This document shows positions 25,541 through 38,100 of a stretch of DNA of 64,000 nt, piece by piece. The translations under genes were made by a program, and so were the position numbers. Origin of the DNA: Eunapius fragilis. Lineage: Eukaryota; Porifera; Demospongiae; Spongillida; Spongillidae. The first letter of the stretch is position 1. Every line of letters begins with the position of its first letter. Location: NCBI GenBank assembly GCA_963681505.1, contig OY811987.1, positions 3,038,124 through 3,102,123 on the forward strand, read 5' to 3'. The notes beneath the pieces were generated by a model. That model was not told the origin of the DNA. It saw only the letters and a program-made list of their open reading frames with translations, and searched no databases.

Positions 25541-25593
25541 TAGTCTCGTACCCAGTCCCTGATTCCCACAGCTGCGGGTGGATTACATCACCG
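25541..25593. mobile_element. truncated copy of MITE family 1
   Basis: Starts TAGTCTCGTACCCAG like copy A, then carries CAGCTGCGGGTGGATTACAT and CACCG, which is the inner arm of copy B read in inverse orientation. The second arm is absent. It stands 300 bp upstream of the RhoBTB start codon. Confidence 0.7.
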
Positions 25594-25795
25594 TAGCCTG
25601 ATAAAGGTTGTGAATTGTATGGGAGACAATGTCAATAAGACAAGTAGAGCCAATTTGGTCCGACCCTGGAACATATCTGTTCGCTAAAAGCATAGATACC
25701 ATAATATCTATAACTCATGGCGTGGAAATCCTTCTGAAGGTGCAGTCGAAGAGTGACAACATAAGGGAGACAGAATTCACCACTCTATACGATAG

Positions 25796-25821
25796 CCCCC
25801 CCCCCCCCCCCCCCCCCCCCC
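25796..25821. repeat. poly-C tract (26 nt)
   Basis: C run just before the 5' edge of the first non-LTR retrotransposon copy. Confidence 0.95.
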
Positions 25822-25879
25822 ATGATAGGACAGTTTATGTGTTGGTTCTTTTGTTGCTGCCACAACATTTTTTATTCAT

Positions 25880-26925
25880 TTTTATTATTCACAGCCAATG
25901 GCATTTCAGATTCAGCATGGCATCAAGCACAAATCAGTTTATCCAGAGGTGGTCTTGGCCTTCGGTCTCTTTCGAAGCATTTTTGTGCAGCATTCATTGC
26001 CTCTTTCTGTTCCTCTGGGTTTGCGGCATTGGACAATTCTCACCTTATTCAAGCAGTTGCTCGTTTTAATGGGCTGATCCCTCCAAGTGATGCAACTACA
26101 GAGACATCTCTGGTAGCTTCTCCACCAAGTCAGAGATCTTTGTCTATAAAGCTGGGCCACTTTGATTTCCAGCTACTTTTTGATCAATCTTCATTGGCTG
26201 ATGAAGCACGTTCGCTTTCAGTATCAGCACCTCATGGTGCTTCATGGCTTTCTGTCATCCCTTCTGTTGGCTTGGGTTTGCACCTGGATCCTGATGAATG
26301 TCGGACAGCTGTAAAGTGGTGGCTTGGCACAGAGAATTCATATGGCTCCAATTGTGTTCTCTGCCCTGATAGCGCCCTTGACCCCTTTTGGCCATCATGC
26401 AGCGACTTGCAAACGTGGTGGTGATGCTGTCCTCAGGCACACGCAACAAAGTTGAGTCATTCCATCAAACCTACATTCATGTTCAAGCTGAGGCTGGTTC
26501 TGGTCTCAGGCAGGATCATTCTCACTCTCGACCTGCAGACATCCTAGTTTTTGACTGGGATCATGGTAAACCTGTGGCTCTGGACCTGACTGTCATTTCA
26601 CCGCTCAATGCAAACATTTTAAAAGAAGTGGGTACGACATGTACAGCTGCATGGTGTAGTAGCTCAGGCTGCTGAGGCACTGGAAACATACAGCCAATGA
26701 CCAGAAGTGCACTGAATTGGGATGGTCTTGTGTACCTCTTGGGTGGAGTCATACGGTGCCTGGGGCAAGAAAGCCCAGGAGTGTTTTGCACTCCTTGCCT
26801 CACGACTTGGCTGTCCACACATCAAGCAGCAAGTCCAAGGCAACATTTGACCTGTACAGCCAACTGAACCTGGCTCTGACTAGATCGATTGCAGAGCAAT
26901 CATTTATAGGTCATTCAACTTAGTA
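25880..26925 (+). pseudogene. non-LTR retrotransposon, 5'-truncated copy A
   Basis: Only the C-terminal part of the polyprotein remains. Readable blocks are SLSRGGLGLRSLSKHFCAAF, ASWLSVIPSVGLGLHLDP, CVLCPDSALDPF, RQDHSHSRPADILVFDWD, KPVALDLTVISPLN and LLASRLAVHTSSSKSKATF. The Cys/His cluster followed by RPADILV...ALDLTV resembles the zinc finger plus PD-(D/E)XK-like (restriction-like) endonuclease of R2-type elements; this comparison is inference. Frameshifts break the ORF near 26400 and 26640. Copy B at 27.0-30.5 kb is the same family in the same orientation, but diverged. Confidence 0.75.
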
Positions 26926-27039
26926 GATTTTTTGCTTGGCATTTGTAGGTTATTTCATTATTGTGTACAAACTATTAATACTTATTAAAATGGTGTCGGT
27001 ATGACATAGTAGTGGTCAAGTTTTAGTTCTTGAATTCAT

Positions 27040-30000
27040 AGGCTTGATTATTCATGAATCGGAGCCCACAAAGTATTTCAAGCCGCCGTCGAAAGTGCTG
27101 TCACTGCAACGGTGTCAACATCGTTGCTGTCAAAATGCTCCAACCTGCAATCACCGCATTGAACAATATGTCTACAGACAGTGTCGAGCTCACAACCACC
27201 TTACCAGCATACTTCCTCCTTTCATGATTCCTCTGTCACAACCATTGCCACAGTTGCCTCCCACTTCACTACCTACAAATGCAAGTCACATTCATTGTCG
27301 AATCCAGCCTCAACCAGCACCTCTTTCAACGTTTCATATGTTGGAGGAGGCTAGAATCCACAGCAGCTGCCAGTAATCGCATTGCCTCTAACTTTGCAGC
27401 CACAGACATCACCACCATCTTCATCACCACAGCGACCTTCGTCCCCCCAGCTCTTTTCACCAACCCAACAGCCTCTAGCACAACTACCTTCACCACATCC
27501 AGTCATTGCTAATGACATCACAACCACAATCACCACATCCATCAATGCTACAGCCACCACCACAGACAACTTCTACATCCATATCACCAGAAGTGGCTGG
27601 TCCTTCTGTCAGGAGTCACACACACCCCTCTTCTCAGTTAAGTGTATCTTCAGCATCTCCTCTACCTAATCGACACAACCAGTCTGACAGACCACACAGG
27701 AAGAAGTGTATTGTGCAAGACTGCACTGGACTTGTAGCCCTGGAAAAATCACCTCAATTTACACACACAAGGCATCCTATTGGCTTCAGGAGAACAATAT
27801 GATAACCTATTCACACTGTCATCATTTGGTGGCATCCACTCCCATCATGTCTCATAAGAGGAAATGTGCTACACCTAGGTCAAATAGAAATACACAAATG
27901 GATGTTCTACTTGTTAATGACACCAATGCCCAGCTTCCATCCTTTGAAGAAGTGTGCAACTTACGTTGTAGTACTATTCAACACATACCAGCTAAAGCAA
28001 GACCAGCATTTGCAAAAACTTTATCGTTAACTTTGCAAAATATTTTGCATACTAACAACAAGATTGCCTGGCTGAAGCTCTTTTTGCTCCCAAAGTGTGT
28101 CCTGGTATCTTCTAAAAGGAGAGGACGTCACAACAAACTACCTTCTATCAACTACCTGTGTGATCTGTGGTCAAAGGGCCATTTTTTAACCCTCTGGGAG
28201 CATGCTTCTCAACAAGGATCATCCAAAACATACCAGGCCCATACCAACGATTCTGACTACAACATCCAGTCAGCCATTAGGCATGCAAGGAATGGGTTAT
28301 ATCAGAGATAATATCTATATATTATCTCTGGTTATATGGCAAGGCTTGCCAAGTTTTGAACTCTTCAGGAATTGCTTCCTCCAATGACTTCACCTGGCAA
28401 TTGTTGAAGTCAAAGCATCCGAATGCCCCACCTCCAGTAATCCCTCCAAGTGACACATCTGAAAACCTCCCTATCCTTCCACTGGATTTTAATATCTTGG
28501 CCGTCTTAAGGTCCTTTCCAAAAGCTACAGTGTGTGGACCATCTGGATTACGAATTCAGCATCTACTAGATGCTGCTGAGGCATTACAAAAAACTGTCTG
28601 TTCTTACCTTATTAGCATCCAGAAAGGTTCCTTTAGTGGTCTCAAAATTCCTAGCGGGTGGTAACCTCATCACCCTTTCAAAGGATAAACCTGGATCCCC
28701 TCCAGATATTTGCCCAATCACTGTAGGAGAAACATTGGGACGTTTGGTTGGCAAATGCCTATGTCGGATCACTAAGGTGAAAGCTTCTGATTTTTTCTCT
28801 CCTCACCAATTGGGTGTAGCCTGTCCATATGGGGGTTGAGAAGATTATACATGGGTTACGCATGTGTGTGGAAGAACATGGGAATAACAATGATTTCGTA
28901 GTGTAAAGATTGTCTTGTGGAATGCTTTTAATCTTTTTTCTCGCCAAGCTCTCCTTGAGGAATGCAGGGAACACTTTTCTGAGCTCTTCCAATAGGCAGC
29001 ATTATGTTACGGTGATCACCCCTTACTGTTGTCTGCCATGGGTGCATTGAGGTCTGAGACTGGAGACCAGCAGGGTGACCCATTAGGACCTTTACTTTTT
29101 TGCTTGGCTCTCCATAAGGTGGTTAATGCTATTGAAGCTGACTCAATATGCTCGCAGCTTTCATTTCACTCCTGGTACATGGATGATGGGGCCATTGCTG
29201 GGGTAAAGCAGGCAGTGTTACAGGCACTCAGCATTATTAAACAGCTTGGTCCTCCACTAGGTCTCTTTATAAATACCTCCAAATGTGAATTGTTCAGTAA
29301 AAGAGACCTTGGAGGCTTTCCTGATGCGATGAAGAAGTCAAATGCACTGAACTTTGAAATGTTAGGCGTGCAATTGGAGACCCAATCTTTTGTGACAAGT
29401 CCATTGTGGAGAAAAGGGCAAACGCCTCTACGTTTTTGGCACTGCTAAAAGAGGTATGTTCTGTCGACTCCCAAGTCGCTCTGTTGCTGCTACGTCAATG
29501 TGGTGGTTTCTGTCAGATGGTCCATATTGCCAGATGCACTCCTCCGTCTGTAGCACTGGAAGGATTGCAGCTATTTGAATAGGAGGTCCATCAGACTTTT
29601 TCAGATATCATGTGCATTGATCCATCTGATTTAGTTAGGAAACAAGTCCAGCTGAGTTAGAGCAGGGGTGGTCTGGGGCTTGGCAGTGCATCATTACACT
29701 CATCAGCAACATTCATGCCTTCCTTTTCAATGTCGGGCTTTGCTACCAACACTAGTCATCATCTTCTCCATTCTTTGGACCACTTTAATTCCTGGGTTTC
29801 TCCAGCTAAAGTCATTTCTACTCATGAGTTGTTTGAGTCTCCAATGACCCAAAAGATGCTGTCCATGAAAATAAAGAACAAACAGTTTCAGTTGCTGTTT
29901 GATGCTTCCTCTATTCCAAACAGGGCTCGTTTAATGTCTGCTTCATCAAACCTTGCAGCTTCTTGGTTATCAGTTATACCATCCCCTGGTCTTAACCTCC

Positions 30001-30515
30001 ACCTTGATAAGGCTGAATTCCAGACAGCCTTAATTGGTGGCTAGGTATTGACATGTTTGGTGGTAGTAGGTGACCATCTTGTTTAACCCAGTCGTTAGAT
30101 CCTTTAGATCACCATGCCCTAACATGTAAATATAATGGGGGTGTAGTGTCACGAAACAACCAACTCAGGAATACCTTTATTGAATCCTGCAGACAGGCTG
30201 GTGTTGGTGGACAAATGGAAGTAGGAAGAGGTTTGGGACGTGATGAGCGACGTACCCGGCCAGCTGATGTTCTAGTGCCAAATTGGGATCTGGAACTGGG
30301 GGAAGGAGGCCCAACACATGTTCTCAAGACTGGCTACCTATTTAGCTATCCATCTTTCCTGCTCCAAGTCCAGAGTTCTGGCTGACATATATGGCCGCCT
30401 AAACAGCTGCTTGGTGAGAGCTGTGGCAAGAGCCATCCTGGGAAGAGGGCCTAAGCCCAATCCATCTCTAGTGTATTGTTTTCCTTGTAGCTATAGTGTT
30501 AATAGTTAGGCTGTA
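27040..30515 (+). pseudogene. non-LTR retrotransposon, near full-length copy B
   Basis: N-terminal Cys/His-rich segment (RRRKCCHCNG), then a Pro/Ser/Thr-rich linker (27250-27660), a second Cys/His motif (RKKCIVQDCTG), and a conserved block AWLKLFLLPKCVLVSSKRRG. The reverse transcriptase follows: PKATVCGPSGLRIQHLLDA, GDQQGDPLGPLLFCLALHKV and the catalytic SWYMDDGAIAG, with a thumb-like PPLGLFINTSKCELF. The 3' part has ASWLSVIPSPGLNLHLD, TRPADVLVPNWDLE and LAIHLSCSKSRVLADIYG. Several frameshifts and stops make it inactive. A 35-bp palindrome insertion at 28303 shifts the frame between the linker region and the RT. It ends close to a polyadenylation signal at 30547. Confidence 0.8.
28303..28330. 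mobile_element. 28-bp palindrome flanked by 7-bp direct repeats
   Basis: CAGAGATAATAT, a 4-base centre CTAT, and ATATTATCTCTG. GTTATAT stands directly on both sides (28296-28302 and 28331-28337). Removing the palindrome and one repeat (35 bp) joins the reading frame of the upstream retrotransposon ORF with the downstream RT ORF, so the insertion is later than the retrotransposon. Same family as 12768-12789. Confidence 0.7.
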
Positions 30516-30546
30516 CATGTAGTTTAACTTTTTCATGTGTATTTGC

Positions 30547-30552
30547 AATAAA
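30547..30552 (+). promoter_or_regulatory. polyadenylation signal of retrotransposon copy B
   Basis: AATAAA lies about 40 bp after the last recognisable codons of copy B and is followed by A/T-rich sequence. Confidence 0.4.
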
Positions 30553-32189
30553 ATTATATATTTAAAAATTGTATTATTATTTTAAAAATATGAAATAAAT
30601 AATAATAATAATGAACATGTTCATTTATTCATTGTCTACATCCAAACAAACAATCCTGATCAATACAACTTTAGCATGGTATTGTACAAAATTCTGGAAG
30701 AGCAGAAACAAAGGTTCTCTAGGACGAGCTCAAAAGGTTAGGTTGGCATTATATTGCTAACTACAAAGCAAGGCTGGCAAAAAATCAGATAATTACAATT
30801 GTAACTTTAGGAACTAGAATATAGAGCATTGCAAAAGAACGTGTTGAGTTTCCAGAGATTGATTAAATGCCACAAAAGCAATAAACGTCAATCAAAAATT
30901 ATAGATGGAACATCTGTGTTTACTTAATAAATAAATGTTATACCCAGGTTTATGGATATCAAATCTAAGACAAAATATTGGAAGAATGCAGGCATTTGGA
31001 AAGTTGATGCTACAAACACTCTATATGAAATCCTAGACCATACTATTGCTGATTTTTATTATAAGTAAAATTATATACAACAGTATTTGATGTATCCCAT
31101 GTGTGTGTGTAACTTAAAGCAAAATTTGGTGCGATTATGTCACATTGCAGTTGCAAAACAAAAACCATGGGAAGGGCAGTAAAAAAGTGAGGAACTGCTT
31201 AGGAATGATGGTGGAGTGACTACCACAGATGGAGGTATTTTTTGACATTAATAGTGATGTCACATCATATAAGTACCATACATTGAAAGTGCAAAGAATC
31301 AGAGAGAATTTAAATTAAAAGATTGTATGGCAGTTGTTGTGTTAATTTACTATTTTGTTGATTCAGTTGCTAAACGATTTAATCAAGTATAGAACTGCCA
31401 GAACAGTAACCTAATAAACTGAAATGGTGAAGTGGTAAATATTGACAACAGTGCAGCACTTCCAGTAGCAAGACACCACAGGCCCACACATCAGAATTCC
31501 CTCTACATTTTGCATGCTTCATTCACATTTGTCACATTTGACTTCACCTTTAATGTGTATCTTTGTTTGTGTGCAGTGTAATTTGCATTTATTAATTTTT
31601 ATAATTTTTTAACATTACAATTAGACCTAATGATAAGACAACAATATACTTATAGTTATAAACCCCTAGAACTAAATCCCCTAAAAGTCATTAGATTGAG
31701 AGGAAATGAATAACCCCTGTTTCTTAAGTTGCTGCAAAATTCAAATGTTTAGATTGCTGTAACTTTATCACTACTTATCAAAATACTGGTCACGTTTCAC
31801 ATTCGTGTACCTTCTTTCTTTCTTCAACATGAAACCTGGCACTAAATGTTGCATATACGTATAGCTTTGCAAAATTAGTTTACTACACTAACTGCAACAA
31901 CCATGTGCGGCTGTTGAATTATCGAATCGTGCCAGTATATTGCTAGTAAATAAAATTTATGTCCTCTATTAGTAGTTACACTGTTTACTACACATGCTGG
32001 TAATGCAATAAATTTGTTATCAGTCATTGGCTACTGATACAAGGTGTAGATGTAAATCACATTAAATTGTATCTGCAATCAATAACACCTTAACAAAACT
32101 ACTTCAATTTGAGTATCCAAATGGCAAATCGATTTTCTTTCTATGCTTGCACACAATAAATGATGCAGGGGTATTATAAAGAGTCATGG
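30553..32189. other. intergenic, AT-rich
   Basis: No ORF, repeat or RNA gene recognised between the retrotransposon and the stop codon of the dehydrogenase gene. Confidence 0.5.
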
Positions 32190-35138
32190 CTAGTATCCCT
32201 TATTCCAATCCACAATGAATTTCAATGGCCTTCCTGCCAAAAAGTGCTCCAGATTCGTCACAAATGGAGCAACTACCTGCAACGAAGACAGCACATAATT
32301 CCAGAAATGTAATGAGTAAAACAAGTAGACTTGTAAAGTTATGGTCCTGGAATTGGTAGCATAAGAATAAGCAGAGGCATTAATGTCACCTACTGTCATA
32401 TTTTATTTGTTTGATAGCAATAGACGCAAATATGAAATTCCTCCCCTCAAAAGCTGATAAGTCTTTTGAGTCTTCTGCTGTTAAAAATACGAGTACAAAT
32501 ATTTTGACACCATTCTAATTTCATTTTATAAATTGATCCACATACTTTCAGAAGGAATATAACATATGTGAATCATGAGGTTCAAAAGAAAATTGGTATG
32601 ACCGTATGACCTTTAAGGTCTGGAAGACCATTTTTGAGCAACATTGAAAGTATTTCAAGATCAACATTTCATTGAACACTTGATTGACCATACAAAAAAT
32701 CAGGGTATTTTGTGGTTTAATCAACTAACTATTTAGGAGCTAGGTGTCTAGCCTGCATGAAACTGTAAAAGCGAGGCTGAGATGACTGTTTTGTGTTTTT
32801 TTTTAATTGGCTCCATTTCATAAGCACGTAGTCCAAAGTTTATGCACATCTGCCTTCAGCATGTGTACTTTTGAAGGTAAAGCACACAAAGTTCTGTCAC
32901 TTGGATACAATTAATTAAAAACAAAGTCACAAAGTATATTTGAACCATCACAATTGAGCAAGTCGATGACAATAGCCCTATTGAAACACAAACTGTAAAC
33001 CATCATCAAAATGCAGTGGTGGTAAAACTTGCAGAACATAACACATATATTACAAGACCCTGGTTTGCTGTACATTCTACAGACAAGCAATTCCTTAATG
33101 ACCTTTTGTGGTCATTATCTAAAAAGGAACACCAATTGGAAAAGCCAAGAGTTCTAGCTTAAAGGTGGTGCAACCTTCCACACTAACATAAACCTTTCTA
33201 AAGTAGATGCTACAAAACACAAAAGTGTGCATTTTGTTCAACAAGTAGCAACTGTAAGAGATTGAATACATTGAGCCAGTTACCAGTGTACATGGTATGA
33301 TAGGATGAGTGTTTTATCAAAGGTTCAAGCACATGAATCAGTAGTACTACACTGACAAATGAAAAATGGTGCAATGCAATACCTTCATTATTGTGCTGTA
33401 CATGTAGCATGCCATTTACTAACCACACAGAAATAATTTGTTGTATACCTTCATTAATATAACTGGATCCGGTGCTAATTAATTACACTGTTACACTGTT
33501 ACATAGTGTACAAGAAATGTTTTATGACTGCAATAATTTTGCATAGCTACTCCCTGCATGAACCCAGGAGTATAAATGGTGATCCTGAAAAAGCTCGCAA
33601 GCTGTACTGTAAGTGTTCATTGGACTTCTAGCAGTGGACAACCCTCTTGCTCCATCAAGTCCCCTTCATGTTGGGACATCCACGCCACAATAAGGCCACC
33701 AGCTCCTTTGCATCAGGGCTTACATCTCCACCAGTGGATGCCCCTTACTCTCCACATAAGGGCACCCCATCTTCCATAGATGCCACACTTCCACGTTGGG
33801 ACACACCCCCTCTTCCATTCCATCCAGTAGATGCCCCCCGCCTCCACACACTATACCCCTCCTGCTCCATCAGTAGATGCAACCCCCACTTCCACCTCCA
33901 CAAGTAGACACCATTTGGGGATCCTGATACACCACCCTGGGAAGAGGGGTCTGCTGGAATTATATATATTGTTGCAGACTAATTGGACACCACCCACAGA
34001 CTATGAATACAGGTGTTCGTAAAAGCTAGTAGTTATAGTACAAATTGCTTAGTTCCAAATGTGTTAAAACTGTGCGGCTGGTTGTATTGCAGGAGAGGGA
34101 GGGTGTGAGAATAATGAATATAACACCACTAATGGTTGTTACTATCTCACATCTCATGAAAAAATTCTTATGAGAAAGGTGGTGGCATGTACAATTGGAA
34201 GGGAAGAGTGGTGTAAAAAGGAAGGAAACAGGGGTCATATAATATTTGTCTATTTGTAGGACATTATGTTGTTTGTGTGTGAAACACTTTTTCCCTTATT
34301 ATTTGACCCTTGTTTCCTTCCTTTTTACACCACTCTTGCCTTCCAATCCTATATGCCACAAACTTTCTCATTGTGTAAATTATTTCCCTTATACTATTTG
34401 AAGTATAGGTAACTTGTGTTTTTCCAAGTCAGCTTTAAATGTAAGCCAGCGTAATTGGATTTGTGAATGTTAATTGCATAATACATAGTTTTCTCTCATT
34501 TCATACCCCCTTCTGCTAAAATAAGATATGTGCCATACTTACCTCAGTACAGTATGCCAATGCTGAAGAGTGGGGGGTTACGACAACCTAACAGGCAGGA
34601 TTCATAAATGATATGTGCAATATACCAACACTGGTTCATCACTCACTTCTGGCATTGACCACAGTTCACTGCCGGGAGGGAGTGGCTCTACTTCAAATAC
34701 GTCCAGTATGGCTCCAGCTATCCAACCATTACTAAATAGGCATATTGTGCACTAGTATGCATGCATATCTACCATCTGATAACCAACCTGATAGCATCAA
34801 TAATGGTCTGCTCAGTCAGTAAGCTTCCTCTACCAACATTGACCAGCACAGCCTTCTACAATATGTGTAGCATTTAAAAACGGCATCATATGGATTAGGA
34901 TGTGTACCAGTAATTATAAATAAAGACCAATAGCAAAAACGTGTTAACTAGACTAGAATATCCATCTACATGTACATTCTACAAATGTTATACTTTGATA
35001 TATATGAGGACATTTTACACAGCTACTCTTATCTAATATCCTTGAAGCCGTATTTTGAATTGTCATTGTGCCATCCAACCGGCATTCAAATGAATGCACA
35101 ATGAGGGACATAAATAAAGTAGGAATTAAAGTCGAGGA

Positions 35139-35178
<40 letters not shown>

Positions 35179-38100
35179 AAGAAATCTGTATGGACCCCAT
35201 CGTCCAATACTGTAGAGCTTGTAGAGAGGATTACGAATCCCCTTTTAAAATAAAAATAAAAAGATACGGGGATTTTTAAAAGAGAGCGTAGGGGTACCAC
35301 TCTACGCCCCTTACATTTTATCGCATTATTGTATCTTTTTTGTTTTGCTTCAGATTCACATGGGATTCATACCGATCGATTCCTCGAAGTGAAAGTAACT
35401 CATTAGCACCCAAGTACAATCTGTAGACCCTTGCTAAAACTTAGAGCGATGTAGTTAACGTTTTAACCCGGCCGTTCCAGAGATACGTGTGGTAGGTTTA
35501 ATTACCGGGTTAAAACATGCTCAAGGTTTTAGCAAGGGTTTACAAGTTGTACTTGGGTCCTAACTAGCTACTTTCACTGCAAGGAATCGATCGGTATGAA
35601 TCCCATGTGAATCTGAAGCGAAACAAAAAGATACAAAAATGCGATAAAATGTAAGGGGCGTAGGTTTTTTAAATCCCCGGTATTTTTCTCTTAAGTCAGA
35701 TTTTTATTTTAAAAGCAGATTCGTAATTCTCTCTTCAAGCTCTACAGTATTGGACGATGGGATCCATACAGATTTCTTTGCTCCCCCCCTCGATTAAAGT
35801 AAAGATTAAACAAAGTTAATGACTATCGTCCAGGGGACACAGTAAAAAGGATGTTGCTTTCCAGCCATTTAGGGACTAGTTACAACAGTAGTACAGCGCA
35901 TTTTACACATATCAGTAAAGTGAAAGCCGGTTTGCGCCCACCGTCTATCGGTCTTGCACAAAACACAAAACTATTATGCATAATTGTTTATTGATGCAGA
36001 TAGTGTATGAGATAATGAGTTTAAAGGCATAAAGGTAAGAGGATCCATGTCAACTGAAAAATAGTATTAAATGCTCATGCATATATACATGTAGAAACCT
36101 TTAAGGTCAATTGCTATAACCAAGAACCACTGAGAACATAAAAGGATGAGTTATTGTGATAGATATTAAAAGGTAATCCAAAAAAATAACAAAGAAGGAA
36201 AGTTTAAGAAGTGCAACATGAAATTTATTTTCAAAAAAATTGCAAGTGTGCTCAGGTGTGTTTAGATTAGTTACTGTTTCCCACGATTTAAGTTTCCAAA
36301 TTTTAAATTTTGGCTTTTAACTTTTGAACCATTTTTGCGGTGATCATGGGGATTGGATTTGCACATTCGCCACCATTTGTACACAGCAATGATCTATTGG
36401 GTAATTAAACACAATTATTAAATGTAAACAAAGATTGGTAAGAGATAAAGGTTTAATACACCTTTTATAGTGTAGAATGTAGTTAAGGGTTCATATAGTT
36501 TTTATGGATACTCCTTGGGGTTACCTATATATGTCGCAAATTCATTGGCTTAAGTAATATTGGTTGTGAAGATCGGTTCAGATTTATGCATTTCTGGGGT
36601 GTTCCGCGGAATCTAACAGTTTGGACAAATTATTTTGAATTAATGTCTATTGTCCTGAATGTCTATCCGGGAGTTGGGTGCACAGCAAAAAGATCTGGTT
36701 TACAAAGGGATCTAATAACAATGAATGCTACAGAAATGTAGTACAAGTCCTTTTAGGATCGAGTGAGATATCTATGCCTTAAATCCTTATGATACATGCA
36801 AACCAAGCCATGAAAGTGGACCATTCCACGTGGTACAATTATTGCACATCGAACCTGCCATGTACTGGAAGGTAAAAATATGCCGGTTTGATACAAAAAT
36901 GGTTTTAAGGAATAGAAATAGTCTGTTTTTTATTTTACTTGAAAGACCTTTAGGGCCCAGCATTTTTTGATTGTAAAGTGGTGACAAATAGCACGGGAAG
37001 TACATAGCCAAACAGTTAAATCAGCTTTATTTAGACCAGGGTACAGTTGAGCTGTTCAAAAGTAACGACGCAAGAAGGATCATTTTCATGGCCACAATAA
37101 AGTACTTAGTGCCACAGTGTATGGGGTATAATATATTTTAATAATAATGCGCATCCCAAACAGGCTCCATCCCCTCTGTGGCACTTATGTAATGCCACTC
37201 TATCGGTTAAACATTTGAGAAGCACCTAAAAGTAGTAAGTATCTCATATTTCAACTAGCAAGTTAGGAGGTTAGGATATAGGTATACTTTGATTGCTTCA
37301 GCAACATGATATATAATGGTGAGTAATTATGTGAGCTGAGACAGCCTTCTTCAACACAGCTAGTGAAGAAATGTTGATGAATTAAGCCTTCACGTCCTGT
37401 GCTGGAACTACAAATGACCATGATTGCGCCACCAGTACACTAATAACAGGTAGCACAGAAAAATGCTGCCCTTTTACTGCAGCGTCATTGTGCACAATAA
37501 TTGCAGATTGATATTGACTCAGCAGATTTTCACCATATGTGGGCAGAGTATACAAGGATTTCAAGATATGTATGGCTTGACCATGAGGTGCATTTTCATC
37601 AGATAAAGCACTTGTGCTCCTACTACCATAGGAATCACTATTGATCAACTGGAATGCCAGACTATTAACATACTCACGAAATTTGACTCCTGACATTTCT
37701 GCTGAATGAATATATCTGGATGCATAGATACAATCTGTAACAATTACTCCAAACAACAGTATACAAAAGCCTATACAAGGTGCGTATATAGGTGCGGGTA
37801 CTGACCCCTGTAGCTGGTGAAACAACCAGCTCCTGGCATGTGCATGTAGCAGGAGTGTTTGGAAGTGTTGTGCCACAAGTGGACACCAGATCTTTCCTCT
37901 TACCATCCAACCATCCGACAGCAAATACCTGGTGGCCTTGCACATTGGCACTGAGTGAAACATGATCACCCCTCTTGGTAAGCCATGTGTCCCCATGAAT
38001 TGCTTTGAGTACATATTATGAGCTGTTTCACTATGCCAATGAAGTAGGTACCATGCTGTTTCAAAGCAACAGCTGTGGCTATGGAACTGAAAGCACTATC

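Noticed and set aside
27351-27569. Val/Gly-rich minus-strand ORF
   Set aside because: Antisense of the Pro/Ser/Thr-rich linker of retrotransposon copy B.
33630-33920. CRISPR-like regular repeats
   Set aside because: Units are imperfect and have no unique spacers; it is a degenerate minisatellite in an animal intron.
34953-35300. Poly-Pro ORFs over G/C runs (also near 45064-45336, 23235-23423 and 44403-44729)
   Set aside because: They exist only because homopolymer runs lack stops; no domain on either side and no splice logic.
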